NCBI GenBank assembly: GCA_018714625.1 | Contig: DVNE01000011.1 | Span: forward strand, 1-60,112 | DNA from: Candidatus Coproplasma excrementigallinarum | Lineage (GTDB): Bacteria > Bacillota > Clostridia > Christensenellales > Borkfalkiaceae | DNA length: 60,112 nucleotides | Direction of reading: 5' to 3' | In this document: positions 1 through 8,892 of the stretch, one piece after another | Position numbering within the stretch: the stretch's first letter is position 1 | Layout of the letters: every line of letters begins with the position of its first letter | Translations under genes and position numbers: made by a program | Notes under the pieces: model-generated | The model's input: only the letters and a program-made list of their open reading frames with translations | Told to the model about the DNA's origin: nothing | Databases searched by the model: none

Positions 1-31
1 GGGGCGCGCCAGATGGCGCGCCCCGCTCTTT
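1..31 (+). terminator. Rho-independent terminator of a gene upstream of the window
   Basis: A perfect 10-bp stem (1-10 with 15-24) closes a four-base AGAT loop and is followed by GCTCTTT. It lies just ahead of the ribosome binding site of the next small ORF, so it probably ends a plus-strand transcript that starts outside the window. The T tract is short, which lowers certainty. Confidence 0.55.
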
Positions 32-45
32 AAGGAGAATTTATT

Positions 46-231
46 ATGGCAAACCTTTCCTGCGGGAAGACGGCTCTGCCGCCCACCCCGTACGATTTGT
101 ATGAACAGAATATTTCAGCGCAATTTACGCCCCTTACCACGGGCAACTTACAGCGCCCTAGGCGCACGCTTTACACCTTTAACCTGCAAAATTTTTGCCG
201 CCTGCTGATTAGGCGCTATACGGATTTATAG
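46..231 (+). CDS. Small ORF of unknown function (61 aa)
   Basis: No family is recognised. The ORF encodes 61 residues from an ATG preceded by AAGGAG with an 8-base spacer, which is a near-ideal ribosome binding site and the main reason to call it. The product has no signal peptide, membrane segment or obvious domain. It has two cysteines (residues 6 and about 51) and an arginine-rich end. A strong hairpin at 1-24 sits directly upstream, so it needs a promoter close by or readthrough. It could be the 5' remnant of a longer gene, because the following 150 bases contain nothing recognisable. Moderate to low confidence. Confidence 0.4.
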   Translation: MANLSCGKTALPPTPYDLYEQNISAQFTPLTTGNLQRPRRTLYTFNLQNFCRLLIRRYTDL

Positions 232-384
232 TCCGCGCTCTGCACGCCACAAAAGACGGCGCAACTTTACATTAACTCCGCGCAAATACGCAAGATTTAA
301 CCCTATGTAAAAACCATAGTCCAAAATCACGCGCAACCCGCAAGAGTTTACGCTGCACAAAGCCTATAAATGCTTAACCCGCTG

Positions 385-1041
385 TTACCTTGCCGCACCT
401 TTATTGCCTGAAGGATAGAGCGGAAGCTCGAAGAAATCGGCGCATACCTCCCTCGAATAGTCCTGGGCGGGCGGAATTGCGCAGTAGCCGTAGCAGGGCA
501 CGAGGAGCTGGACATCTATAGACACCTTTAAAATTATGGTAACGCATGCGTTTACCGTAAAAGTGCCGCTATCCGCATTGAAAGTACCCTCCGCGCACAC
601 TGCGCTTGCCTCTGCGGTGATTTTATAGGGCATTATAGAGGGTGCAGGCACAAACAAAAGCACATCCTGCTTTACGCTTATAGTGGCCTGTGCGCTGCCC
701 TCCGTTCCGTTCGCGTCGGTATAGAGTACCTCCACGGGGATATTTACCGTAGCCTGCACCCTTGCGCAGCCGGGCTTATCGGTAAGCCTGTCGACGCTGA
801 GCGCGGTTATAGTCTCCGCCGATGTCGTCGACCTTGCGCTTATGAATGTGAGGGGGTATGTAGGATTTTCCGGCGTGAAGTCGGTGAGGGTGAGCGTGTA
901 ATTTTCGAGCTGTATCTGCTTTATGCAGGCATCGAATATCTTTTGCGCCTGAATGCACACCTTTTCACACAGACCGTTGAGCGGGTTGCCGCTTATAGGC
1001 CCCGGACATTTATCCGACTGGAAATTTGAAAAAAATGACAT
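385..1041 (-). CDS. Conserved clostridial protein of unknown function, cysteine-containing, beta-rich
   Basis: A 218-residue protein. The start at 1041 is chosen because GGAGG lies seven bases upstream; an in-frame start 12 codons earlier lacks such a site. The first 40 residues carry a compact cysteine cluster (motifs CPGPISGNPL, LCEKVC and FDAC). The rest alternates short hydrophobic stretches with Thr/Ser/Val-rich segments, as expected for a beta-sandwich. A second cysteine group, VPCYGYC, lies near the end. No signal peptide is visible. The N-terminal pattern looks like a family I believe occurs in spore-forming Clostridia, but I cannot name a function. A spore coat or coat-associated role is only a guess, helped by the neighbouring LysM and SpoVB genes. 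Confidence 0.75.
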   Translation of the reverse strand: MSFFSNFQSDKCPGPISGNPLNGLCEKVCIQAQKIFDACIKQIQLENYTLTLTDFTPENPTYPLTFISARSTTSAETITALSVDRLTDKPGCARVQATVNIPVEVLYTDANGTEGSAQATISVKQDVLLFVPAPSIMPYKITAEASAVCAEGTFNADSGTFTVNACVTIILKVSIDVQLLVPCYGYCAIPPAQDYSREVCADFFELPLYPSGNKGAAR

Positions 1042-1222
1042 TTTGACCTCCGTTTTATTATGCCGCGCCGCGCACAATTTTTACTCTGCGCCCGCGGAGA
1101 AAACAGACGGCTTTTTATTGCCGCCGCATACCTGCCGAATAAGAAAATCCGCATACAGCGCGCTGTACATTTGCCGCTATGCAGCTGACATTGCGCTGAA
1201 AGGCGGCAAACCATATAAATCA

Positions 1223-1243
1223 GCGCCTTTTTCGGCGCATTTT
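1223..1243. terminator. Short hairpin between LysM and upstream gene
   Basis: GCGCC at 1223-1227 pairs with GGCGC at 1234-1238 around a T-rich loop, and ATTTTT follows on the plus strand. It lies downstream of the minus-strand LysM gene, but on that strand the T tract is weak. It may be a poor terminator or a leader hairpin of the 385-1041 gene. Confidence 0.3.
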
Positions 1244-1271
1244 TGCCGGCACGGTATGGTATTCTACTTTA

Positions 1272-1589
1272 TTATATGAAGGGCGGCTGATTTTGGTTTT
1301 CATCTGAAGATGCACTTATCGGCACAAACAGCCTGCGCGTAGGATACACCGCGCCGCCGTTGAGCTTTTCAAGCTCCTCCGCCTCCGCACCGAATGCGGC
1401 CGCAACGGACGCAAAACTATCGCCCGGTTTTGCCGAATATATTTTAAATCTGCCCGCAGGTACAGCTATAATCTGACCTTCGCGCACATCCTCCGATATC
1501 GGAATACCGAGCCCGCGCGAGATATCCGCGACGCTCTGCCCTTTTTTTACTCTGTAAAACAGACCTTTGGAAATTTTAAGTTCGTACAT
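1272..1589 (-). CDS. Double LysM domain protein
   Basis: A 105-residue protein made almost entirely of two LysM peptidoglycan-binding repeats, at about residues 9-48 (YRVKKGQSVADIS) and 49-95 (IYSAKPGDSFASVA, ending RRLFVPI). LysM domains bind N-acetylglucosamine-containing glycans and in spore formers often target proteins to the cortex or coat. There is no signal peptide, which suits a mother-cell spore protein rather than a secreted enzyme. The ATG at 1589 is used because upstream in-frame starts are only TTG. The Shine-Dalgarno sequence is poor. The gene is divergent from spoVB with about 165 bases between them, so the two may share a sporulation-type control region. I could not identify a specific promoter there. 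Confidence 0.75.
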   Translation of the reverse strand: MYELKISKGLFYRVKKGQSVADISRGLGIPISEDVREGQIIAVPAGRFKIYSAKPGDSFASVAAAFGAEAEELEKLNGGAVYPTRRLFVPISASSDENQNQPPFI

Positions 1590-1754
1590 CTTAAGCCGCC
1601 GCAACAATTTTGTATATAATATGCGCCGCGCGCCGCAAAAGTGCTTTTAAAAAAAATTTTATTTTTAATTATTTTTAACTGCAGCACATAAGCCCAAAAG
1701 TTGAGCCGATAAAGCTGAGTACAATCATATTTGGCGGTCGGAAATTGTAGAATA

Positions 1755-3320
1755 ATGGTGATGAGTACAAGTTTATACAAGACCACCGCGCAGGTGACGT
1801 TTTTTACCACGGTGGAAAAAGGACTGAGTTTTATATACCGCATTATACTTTCGCGCGCGATAGGCGCCGAGGGCATGGGCATTTACCAGATAGCGCTTTC
1901 TGTATTTGCCGTGCTGCTGACGGCGGCTTCCAGCGGAGTGCCCATAACCGTTTCCAGGCTGATAACAAAACAGAACGCGCTGGGCAACACGGCGGGCAAG
2001 AGCGCCGTTGTTACGGCGGGAATTGTGAGCACGCTGATGTTCACCGTGCCCGTGTGCGCAATAATTTTTGCGGGGCAGCGCATTTTCGGGCTTATGTTTT
2101 CTGACGGGAGATGCCTGGACGTATTTCTTATTATCCTTCCAGGACTTATAATAACCTCGGTCTACTCCGTAATGCGCGGAGCGTTCTGGGGCGACAGGCA
2201 GTTTATGCCCTATTCGCTGATAGAACTTGCCGAGGACGCGCTTATGGTGGCGCTTGGCAGCACGCTGGTGATAAGCGCTTCAGGCGCGGCGGACGGGGCG
2301 CGCAGGGCGGCAATAGCCGTATTCGTATCCTATGTGTTCTCGTTTGCAGTATCGCTTATCTGGTACTTCAGAAAGGGCGGAAGAATAGTCAGCCCTGCAA
2401 AGCAGCTAAAACCGCTCATTGCCTCCTCCCTACCCATAACGGCAATGAGAACCTCCACCTCGCTTATAAACTCGCTCGTGGCGGTCATGATGCCCTTCCT
2501 GCTGGTAAAGATGTGCAATCTTTCCGACGGCGAGGCGGTCAGTCTTTACGGCGTGACGGCGGGCATGGCCGTACCCATACTCTTCATACCCTCCTCGCTG
2601 ATAGGCAGCATAGCCGTGGTGCTGGCGCCCGAACTTTCGGAAAACTTTTACAAAAACAAGACCGAACGCCTGAAGGACGACATAGAAAAATCGTTGCGGG
2701 CGGCCTCGCTTATAGCGCTTATGCTGATACCGCTTCTCTTTGCCATGGGCGGAGCCGTGGGCGAGGTGCTCTTCTCTGAAGAGCTGAGCGGCGAAATTGT
2801 ACAGAACTGCTGCTTCATTCTGCTGCCTATGTGCCTTTCCATGATAACCAACACCGTACTCAACTCCATGAACAGAGAGCGCGCCACCCTAATTTATTAC
2901 TTCTTCGGAGCGGCGGCAATGCTGGCGTGCATAGCGGCGCTTACGCCCGTGTGCGGAGTATATTCCTTTATAATAGGACTGGGCGCAAGCTTTGTTATAT
3001 CGGCCGCGCTCAACCTGCGGCTGTTAAAAAAGCTGTGCAAGGGCATAAAATACCGCGCCTATGCCTTAAAGGGTATTTTCGCCTGCGCGCTGTGCTGTCT
3101 GTTCGGCAGGCTGCTGATGGGCATACTCGATAACTATATGCCGCTCATATGGCAGATTGTTGTGTGCGGAATTATACTTGCCGCGTTCACCGCCATGGCG
3201 TTCAGACTGGCTGATATGTACACCTTTGCCCCCGCACTCGGCGCGCTGAAGGCGCGCCTCGGAAAAGCCGGAAGAAAAAAGAGAGCCGCAGGCAAAAAGG
3301 CAAAAAACAGCGCCCTTTAA
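1755..3320 (+). CDS. spoVB: Stage V sporulation protein B-like lipid/oligosaccharide flippase
   Basis: A polytopic membrane protein of 521 residues in the MOP flippase superfamily, polysaccharide transport/SpoVB branch. The N-terminal signature (residues about 8-60: FFTTVEKGLSFIYRIILSRA, then GAEGMGIYQIA and SGVPITVSRL) is typical of SpoVB. SpoVB in Bacillus is needed for spore cortex synthesis and is related to lipid II flippases. About 14 hydrophobic segments run through the sequence, ending in a short lysine-rich cytoplasmic tail. The ATG at 1755 is chosen over an upstream TTG; the ribosome binding site is weak either way. MurJ-type function in vegetative cells cannot be excluded from sequence alone. 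Confidence 0.85.
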   Translation: MVMSTSLYKTTAQVTFFTTVEKGLSFIYRIILSRAIGAEGMGIYQIALSVFAVLLTAASSGVPITVSRLITKQNALGNTAGKSAVVTAGIVSTLMFTVPVCAIIFAGQRIFGLMFSDGRCLDVFLIILPGLIITSVYSVMRGAFWGDRQFMPYSLIELAEDALMVALGSTLVISASGAADGARRAAIAVFVSYVFSFAVSLIWYFRKGGRIVSPAKQLKPLIASSLPITAMRTSTSLINSLVAVMMPFLLVKMCNLSDGEAVSLYGVTAGMAVPILFIPSSLIGSIAVVLAPELSENFYKNKTERLKDDIEKSLRAASLIALMLIPLLFAMGGAVGEVLFSEELSGEIVQNCCFILLPMCLSMITNTVLNSMNRERATLIYYFFGAAAMLACIAALTPVCGVYSFIIGLGASFVISAALNLRLLKKLCKGIKYRAYALKGIFACALCCLFGRLLMGILDNYMPLIWQIVVCGIILAAFTAMAFRLADMYTFAPALGALKARLGKAGRKKRAAGKKAKNSAL

Positions 3321-3482
3321 GCCCCAGTACACCTTAAGCCGTTAAAAAGCTACTTGATATCCTAAACTGCAACGAGCCGCCTGCGCCGCTGAGCTGTTTG
3401 CGCCTATTAAATTTACGCCTTGTTGTAAGCTTTAATTGCGCCCGATTAAACCATTTAAAGCCCATACCTTGCCGTTTTCCGC

Positions 3483-3866
3483 TCAGTCAGATTTTTTGTT
3501 TTTTGCACCGCGGAAGATGGCAAAAGCCTGATTTGCGGCGAGGGAGAGCAGGAATGCGCCGAACAGTCTGCGCAGCACCTCCGAGGGCAGCCAGGCGGCA
3601 AAGAGCGCGCCAAGCACAGACACCGCCACGGCGGGCAATATTGCAGCAAGCACTCCTCCCGTGCGCACAAGCCCGTTGGAGGAGTGTATTTTTAAGCTTA
3701 TCACCGCCATAGGAATGAATGCGGCCAGGTTAGCCGCCTGAGCGACGTGCTGCTCCACTCCCAAAAAAATTGTGAGCGCGGGAATGAGTATAGTGCCTCC
3801 GCCCATGCCCATGCCGCCGAGCAGTCCGGCCGCAAAGGACAGAAGAACGATGTATATAAAGCTCAC
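3483..3866 (-). CDS. TauE/SafE (TSUP) family permease, second half-size subunit
   Basis: A 127-residue membrane protein with about four hydrophobic segments and the TSUP glycine-rich signature near its start (GLLGGMGMGGGTILIPAL). TSUP proteins export or import sulfonates, sulfite or related anions. A standard member has two homologous halves in a single chain of about 250 residues. Here only one half is present. It starts with GTG at 3866, overlapping the TGA stop of the preceding gene as GTGA, so translation should be coupled. Together the two genes would rebuild a full transporter. Substrate unknown. Confidence 0.8.
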   Translation of the reverse strand: MSFIYIVLLSFAAGLLGGMGMGGGTILIPALTIFLGVEQHVAQAANLAAFIPMAVISLKIHSSNGLVRTGGVLAAILPAVAVSVLGALFAAWLPSEVLRRLFGAFLLSLAANQAFAIFRGAKNKKSD

Positions 3867-4228
3867 GGCAACACCATCCTTATGCCTGCGGCGAGCATTG
3901 CCGCCACAAATATTATTTTTACCGCCAACAGCGGCAGACTTTTTAAAAGCACTGCTCCCGCCGCCCCGCCCGCGGACATGCCTATTGCCGCAGGTATGAC
4001 CACCTGCGCGCTGAAATAGCCTGCAATCGCGTAAGTCGCCGCGCTTGCAAGGCATATGGGCGCTATTATGAGTATGGCCGTCGCGTGGGCGACCTTCTCT
4101 TCAAAATTCATTGCTCCCGAAAGAAGCGGCACGGCTATCATGCCGCCTCCGCCGCCGAAAAGTCCATTTGCCGCGCCTACGCACGCGCCCGTGAGCGCGC
4201 CGCGCGCTACCTTTTTTAATGCCTGCAT
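3863..4228 (-). CDS. TauE/SafE (TSUP) family permease, first half-size subunit
   Basis: A 121-residue membrane protein with the same TSUP half-unit architecture as its downstream partner (GAANGLFGGGGGMIAVPLL near residue 20, then three more hydrophobic segments). It ends at a proper TGA inside the GTG start of the next gene. The two products are clearly related but not identical, like the N- and C-halves of a normal TSUP transporter. The break looks like an established gene split rather than a fresh frameshift, because the downstream half has its own start and its own N-terminal signature. Confidence 0.8.
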   Translation of the reverse strand: MQALKKVARGALTGACVGAANGLFGGGGGMIAVPLLSGAMNFEEKVAHATAILIIAPICLASAATYAIAGYFSAQVVIPAAIGMSAGGAAGAVLLKSLPLLAVKIIFVAAMLAAGIRMVLP

Positions 4229-4324
4229 ACCTGTCTTTCGCCCCGGTTTGGGCGCTCCTTGAAAAAAGTTTGCACATTTTAAATAAATTTAACCGTTTTT
4301 TCATTCAAACGCTTTGAAAAATGC

Positions 4325-4353
4325 TTGCTTATAATCACCTTTTATATTAAAAT
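4325..4353 (+). promoter_or_regulatory. Sigma-A-type promoter of the large lipoprotein gene
   Basis: TTGCTT at 4325-4330, a 17-base spacer, and TAAAAT at 4348-4353. This would start transcription about 50 bases ahead of the ATG at 4409. An alternative TATAAT at 4330-4335 lacks a matching -35. Confidence 0.55.
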
Positions 4354-4408
4354 ATCATAGTACGGTTTTAAAGTTTTCAGCTTTACTACAAATATTTACA
4401 GGTGTTAT

Positions 4409-7400
4409 ATGGTCAAGAAAAAATATCACTACACATCAGGAATAAGGAAGCTTTCCGTTGCGCTCTTATCGGGAGTGATGGTTGTATCGCTCGGCCTTGC
4501 CGCAGCGTGCAACACAGACGACGAAGACGAAACCAACGGCGGCAGCACTTCTTCCACCACAGACACTCAGACGATACTCAACGGCAACTTCGAGTTCTTT
4601 GACGACAGCGACGAAAAGACGCACATCATCTACACGCCGGACAGCTGGACGGATTCGGCATCGGGTAAGTCTAACTACTCGATGAACGGCATCATCGATA
4701 CCAGCCCCCGCGGATGGAACGCAATCTCCGCAGACGACCTCGCTACGAGGCTGGAGGACAACTACGACCTCGACAAGGACGACCCCGACTACGACGAGCT
4801 GCACAAAGACTACAACGGCATGCGCGAACGCGACATTCCCTACAAGAGCCCGTATGAGGCGCTTGAAAACGACAACGTTGCCGAGAGGGAGCTTATAGAT
4901 AACCCCCTCACGCACGACATAACGGTTACGGGCGAGGGCGACAGCGCAACCTACTCCTACACGGACGAGCAGGGTCAGTCGCATACCCTTACCAAGGGCG
5001 AGGACGGAATGCTCTACCTCGACGCGGAATGCAAAGAGCTTTACGAGAGCCACGTCCTTATGCTCCACAACTATGTCAACAGCGACTACCGCTACGGCAC
5101 GGCGCAGACATACACCTCCTCTTCTACCGTAACGCTCGAACCCAACACTGCCGCAGAGCTTTCGGTATGGGTGAAGACCTCCGACCTTATGTACAACAGG
5201 GAAGGCGATACACCCACTGAAGAGCACGGCGCATACATCTCCGTTTCGCAGACGGTCGGCGGCAATTCTGTTGACGACTTCGTTATAGAATCCATCAACA
5301 CTGCTGCAATGGCGGACGGCGCTAACAACGGATGGGTAAAATATACCATATTCGTTCAGGGCTGCGACTTTGCCTCCAGCACCATAACCGTAAAGCTCGG
5401 CCTCGGCAGAGCGGACGACAGCGGCGACTTTGCAAACACGCTTGAAGGTTATGTCTTCTTCGACGACTTGCAGTGCACCGTTTATCCCTCGATAAACGAC
5501 GAGGACTGCGGCTTTACAGACGCTGAGCAGTACATCACTGAAGATACCTCCTGCACCCTTACCGACACCGACGACTTCAAGGTGTTCAGCTACGACACGT
5601 TCAAGGACGACGAGGGCAAGGTCGGCGAGTACGGCACATATTTCTATATAGACCTCTCCTCGAGGGGCGAAAGAGTTGATACCGCGCTCAGCTCCTCCAC
5701 CGTTGAGGCAGGACTTACCAAGGACGCCGAAAACTACATCACTTCCGATGCAAATTCTCTTCCCGAGTTTGTCAACGTAGGCACGGCCGACCTCGGCACA
5801 CACTATAACACCTCTTCGCTCAGAATACCCACCGCCAAAGACGTTGTAGGCGTATTCAGCCTGAGCAATCTTGCAAGCGATCTTTCAGCCAACGCCTCCA
5901 AGGGCGGCGTAAGCTATTACTCCACCGTAATAGAGAAGAACATTCTCAACGGCGCGGCAGGCCTGCCCGGCGGTGAAAATAACGACGCGGCGCTCCTCCT
6001 TCTTTCAGCGCAGGGCGCGGCATACACGGCCAACATCACCAACGACCAGGAGTTCACCGTAGGCAGCGAGCAGTACGTTATCGTATCCTTCTGGGTAAAG
6101 ACTTCGGATATGGACGGCTTCACCGCCTCCACCATCAGGATATACGACAAGGCCGACAGCGACATAGCCGCATCGCTCACCGTAGACACGACGGGCGTTG
6201 AGTTCAGCGTGGGCGACGAGGAAGAAAACCAGGATATCTACGAAGGCTGGGTTCAGTGCTTCTTCTTCGTTGAAAATCCTCTCGACGAGGCAAAGACCTT
6301 CGGCATAGACTTCAGTTTCGGCAACTCCACAATAAACGGCACCGCCTATTCGCAGTACAAGGCAGGCTGGGCGGCCATAACCAACCTCCAGACCTTCCCC
6401 GTTGACGAGGACGTGTTCGACCTTGCCGCAACCGGCACCTATGCGACGAGCTTCTCCTTCAGCAAGACGGACAACCGCGAAAACAACTATATGGACGACG
6501 TTTACGGCGCCCTCAGCAACAACATCACCGAAAACATCTCCCGTCCTTCCTCCTACAACGGCGTGAACGGCGCGAGCGCCTCGGTGGTATATAAAGACGC
6601 AGATGCATTCGACCCCGACGGTTACGACCGCAGGAACGCAAATCCCAATGCGGGACTTATAAATGTAGATAACTTCGGCAACTATGTAGAAAGCGCAACG
6701 GCGGATAATCCTTCGTTTGTATGGCTTCAGGACCTCATTAACACCACCGGCGCAGACATAGTTCTCGGCGAAGTTGCCGCAGACGAAGCCCTTTCGGCGG
6801 CCTGGAACGAGATTTTCGGCTCCACCACCGTTCAGCCCCTGCTCATTGTAAACAGCATTAGGCTGTTCAGCGAGAACGTATCTGTAAACTACAACTACGG
6901 CTTTATAGCAAACAGCTCGACCTCGGTTGCAGCTTCAAGCTATCAGGCTGTTTCGGTAAAAGTTAAGGTAAGCAAGGGCGCAGTTGCCTATATCTACCTC
7001 ACCGACCCCGACAACCGCACGGACGTTTCTGTATTCAGTCTTCCCAAGTACAGCTTCTGGTATGACGAAGACGGCAACGTACTCGACGGCGAACCTGACT
7101 ATGACGACACCTCTTACAATGTAGACGACCACATCGTTTACTACTACCGTGATAACGACGGCCTCTATGAAGACGCAGACGGCAAGCTGTTTGCTAACCT
7201 GTACAACTACGGCAGGGAGTACTTCTTCGAGGGCGACACCAACAACTACTACGATGCAGACGGCAACGCCGTAATACCCGAGGATATAGATAACGATAAA
7301 GATTACTATATCTCTGCCGAAGAGGCTGCAAAGGGCGACGAAGGCAAGCTTGCACCCCACTACCTTGTGGCAACCAACTCTGACGGCAGCTCGACAAGGG

Positions 7401-8812
7401 TATTCGAATACAACAGCGACGAGGGCGCTTACTACTACATCGTAACCGAGACGGACGCAGACGGCAACAGCACGCAGAGCCTTGCAGGCCCCGTATCCAA
7501 CTTTGTTATCGGCGAGGGCGGCGTTGAAGTGCGCTACGACAACACCGATACAGACAGACAGCTTGTTGCAGTGATAGACAGAAGGTACGATGCAGACGGA
7601 AATCTGTTCGGCATCCCTGCATCTGAGGCAAACGGCGATTACAGCGCAGTGCTTGACGATGCGTTCAGCGCTGAAAACCTTGGCTACAATGCAGACGGCT
7701 ACGACGCCGGCGACGACTGGATAACCGTAACCTACTACATTCACACCGGCGACGAGAGCGCTTCCTACACGCTTGAGCTCTGGAGCGGCGCAAGGGATAC
7801 TTCCGGCGTGACGGTAGACGGCGACAGCGTAAAGATTAACGAAGATGGCAGCGTGCCCGGCAGCTATGTAATGTTCGATTACAGCAGCACCACGGCAAAT
7901 GAAAGCGGTTATTCAAGCCTTATCTCCGCCTACACCTCTCAGATAATCAACAGCTACAACACGATATTCAACTATTGCGGCGTACTTGAGGAAGGCACGA
8001 TAGACAAGGTCGACAGAAACCTCACTTACTACAAGTCCCTCTATGATGGTTTTGTAGCAGACGGCAGCATAGACCTTGAGGCACTCAGCGCAGTTACAGA
8101 TGCTTCGATTGTAAACAGCCTGAGGACTATAAACAACTACGACGCAGTTTACTACACCTACTCGCTCTATGACGACGAAGGATATGTTCCCTTCAATGCC
8201 GATACGGCAGCCGAGGGCGCAACAGGATATGAGTACAACGCTGAAGATTACAGCGAAACTCTTTCCTTCCTCCGCTATGACGACGACAAGAACGGCGTAA
8301 TCGATATATTCGTTGACTACTCCTCCACCGACGTAAGCGTAACGCTTGGCGAGGGCGAGGAAGGAGATACAGACGAGGAAGAGCCTACCGAGGCTGATAC
8401 CAATGTATGGCTGCTTGCAGCGTCGATAATACTTGCGATTGTGCTTATCTTCACGCTTATCTCTATACTTGTAAGAGATCTCATAAAGAAGCACCGCCGC
8501 ACGACGAGAAAGCACACCGAACGCAATGTTTACTCAGGCAAGCGTAAGCACTATATAAGGAAGCTCGGCCTGACCGAGACCACCGCTGTTGAGGGCGAGG
8601 GTGAAACTTCCGACAGCGCCGATGCGGATAAGGCCGAAACTCCTGCAGAGGAGAGCGAGGCAACTCCTGAAGAGACAGAGGCTGAAGCTCCTGCAACTGA
8701 GGAAACGTCGGTTCCCGCCGAGGAAGTGAGCGAACCTGCCACTGAAGATGCCACTCAGGCTCCTGCGGAAGGCGAAACGACTGAAGGCGACAAGCCCGAA
8801 GAAAACAAATAA
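4409..8812 (+). CDS. Giant surface lipoprotein with C-terminal transmembrane anchor and acidic tail
   Basis: A 1467-residue protein with no full-length family that I recognise. Residues 1-33 are a lipoprotein signal peptide (basic start, hydrophobic core, LAAAC with Cys34 as lipidation site). The extracellular part is rich in Asp, Tyr, Ser, Thr and Asn. It contains several beta-sandwich-like segments that resemble carbohydrate-binding modules: around residues 235-350 and 545-660 (both with a WVKTSD motif), about 840-870, and about 1095-1140. Glycine/aspartate-rich stretches around 890-960 (YYDADG, DGNAV) may bind calcium. Near residue 1334 a transmembrane helix (WLLAASIILAIVLIFTLI) is followed by a basic stop-transfer stretch. 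A tail of about 80 residues of Glu/Ala/Thr/Pro then ends in EENK. A promoter precedes it and a strong terminator follows, so it is monocistronic. A role in glycan binding or cell-surface contact is inferred. Confidence 0.8.
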   Translation: MVKKKYHYTSGIRKLSVALLSGVMVVSLGLAAACNTDDEDETNGGSTSSTTDTQTILNGNFEFFDDSDEKTHIIYTPDSWTDSASGKSNYSMNGIIDTSPRGWNAISADDLATRLEDNYDLDKDDPDYDELHKDYNGMRERDIPYKSPYEALENDNVAERELIDNPLTHDITVTGEGDSATYSYTDEQGQSHTLTKGEDGMLYLDAECKELYESHVLMLHNYVNSDYRYGTAQTYTSSSTVTLEPNTAAELSVWVKTSDLMYNREGDTPTEEHGAYISVSQTVGGNSVDDFVIESINTAAMADGANNGWVKYTIFVQGCDFASSTITVKLGLGRADDSGDFANTLEGYVFFDDLQCTVYPSINDEDCGFTDAEQYITEDTSCTLTDTDDFKVFSYDTFKDDEGKVGEYGTYFYIDLSSRGERVDTALSSSTVEAGLTKDAENYITSDANSLPEFVNVGTADLGTHYNTSSLRIPTAKDVVGVFSLSNLASDLSANASKGGVSYYSTVIEKNILNGAAGLPGGENNDAALLLLSAQGAAYTANITNDQEFTVGSEQYVIVSFWVKTSDMDGFTASTIRIYDKADSDIAASLTVDTTGVEFSVGDEEENQDIYEGWVQCFFFVENPLDEAKTFGIDFSFGNSTINGTAYSQYKAGWAAITNLQTFPVDEDVFDLAATGTYATSFSFSKTDNRENNYMDDVYGALSNNITENISRPSSYNGVNGASASVVYKDADAFDPDGYDRRNANPNAGLINVDNFGNYVESATADNPSFVWLQDLINTTGADIVLGEVAADEALSAAWNEIFGSTTVQPLLIVNSIRLFSENVSVNYNYGFIANSSTSVAASSYQAVSVKVKVSKGAVAYIYLTDPDNRTDVSVFSLPKYSFWYDEDGNVLDGEPDYDDTSYNVDDHIVYYYRDNDGLYEDADGKLFANLYNYGREYFFEGDTNNYYDADGNAVIPEDIDNDKDYYISAEEAAKGDEGKLAPHYLVATNSDGSSTRVFEYNSDEGAYYYIVTETDADGNSTQSLAGPVSNFVIGEGGVEVRYDNTDTDRQLVAVIDRRYDADGNLFGIPASEANGDYSAVLDDAFSAENLGYNADGYDAGDDWITVTYYIHTGDESASYTLELWSGARDTSGVTVDGDSVKINEDGSVPGSYVMFDYSSTTANESGYSSLISAYTSQIINSYNTIFNYCGVLEEGTIDKVDRNLTYYKSLYDGFVADGSIDLEALSAVTDASIVNSLRTINNYDAVYYTYSLYDDEGYVPFNADTAAEGATGYEYNAEDYSETLSFLRYDDDKNGVIDIFVDYSSTDVSVTLGEGEEGDTDEEEPTEADTNVWLLAASIILAIVLIFTLISILVRDLIKKHRRTTRKHTERNVYSGKRKHYIRKLGLTETTAVEGEGETSDSADADKAETPAEESEATPEETEAEAPATEETSVPAEEVSEPATEDATQAPAEGETTEGDKPEENK

Positions 8813-8832
8813 TGACCTTTAAAGGTTAAGAT

Positions 8833-8871
8833 AATGCGCCCGCGCAAATTGCGCGGGCGCATTAATTTTTT
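8833..8871 (+). terminator. Strong Rho-independent terminator of the lipoprotein gene
   Basis: A 15-bp perfect inverted repeat (8833-8847 and 8849-8863) with GC-rich core CGCCCGCGC is followed by AATTTTTTAT. It begins 21 bases after the stop codon of the large lipoprotein. Confidence 0.85.
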
Positions 8872-8892
8872 ATATGGTCTTTTAACGTAAAT

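Noticed and set aside
4466-5803. A 445-codon open frame on the minus strand opposite the large lipoprotein
   Set aside because: It mirrors the codon bias of the real gene, is rich in Val/Cys/Arg as such shadows are, has no ribosome binding site and no recognisable motif.
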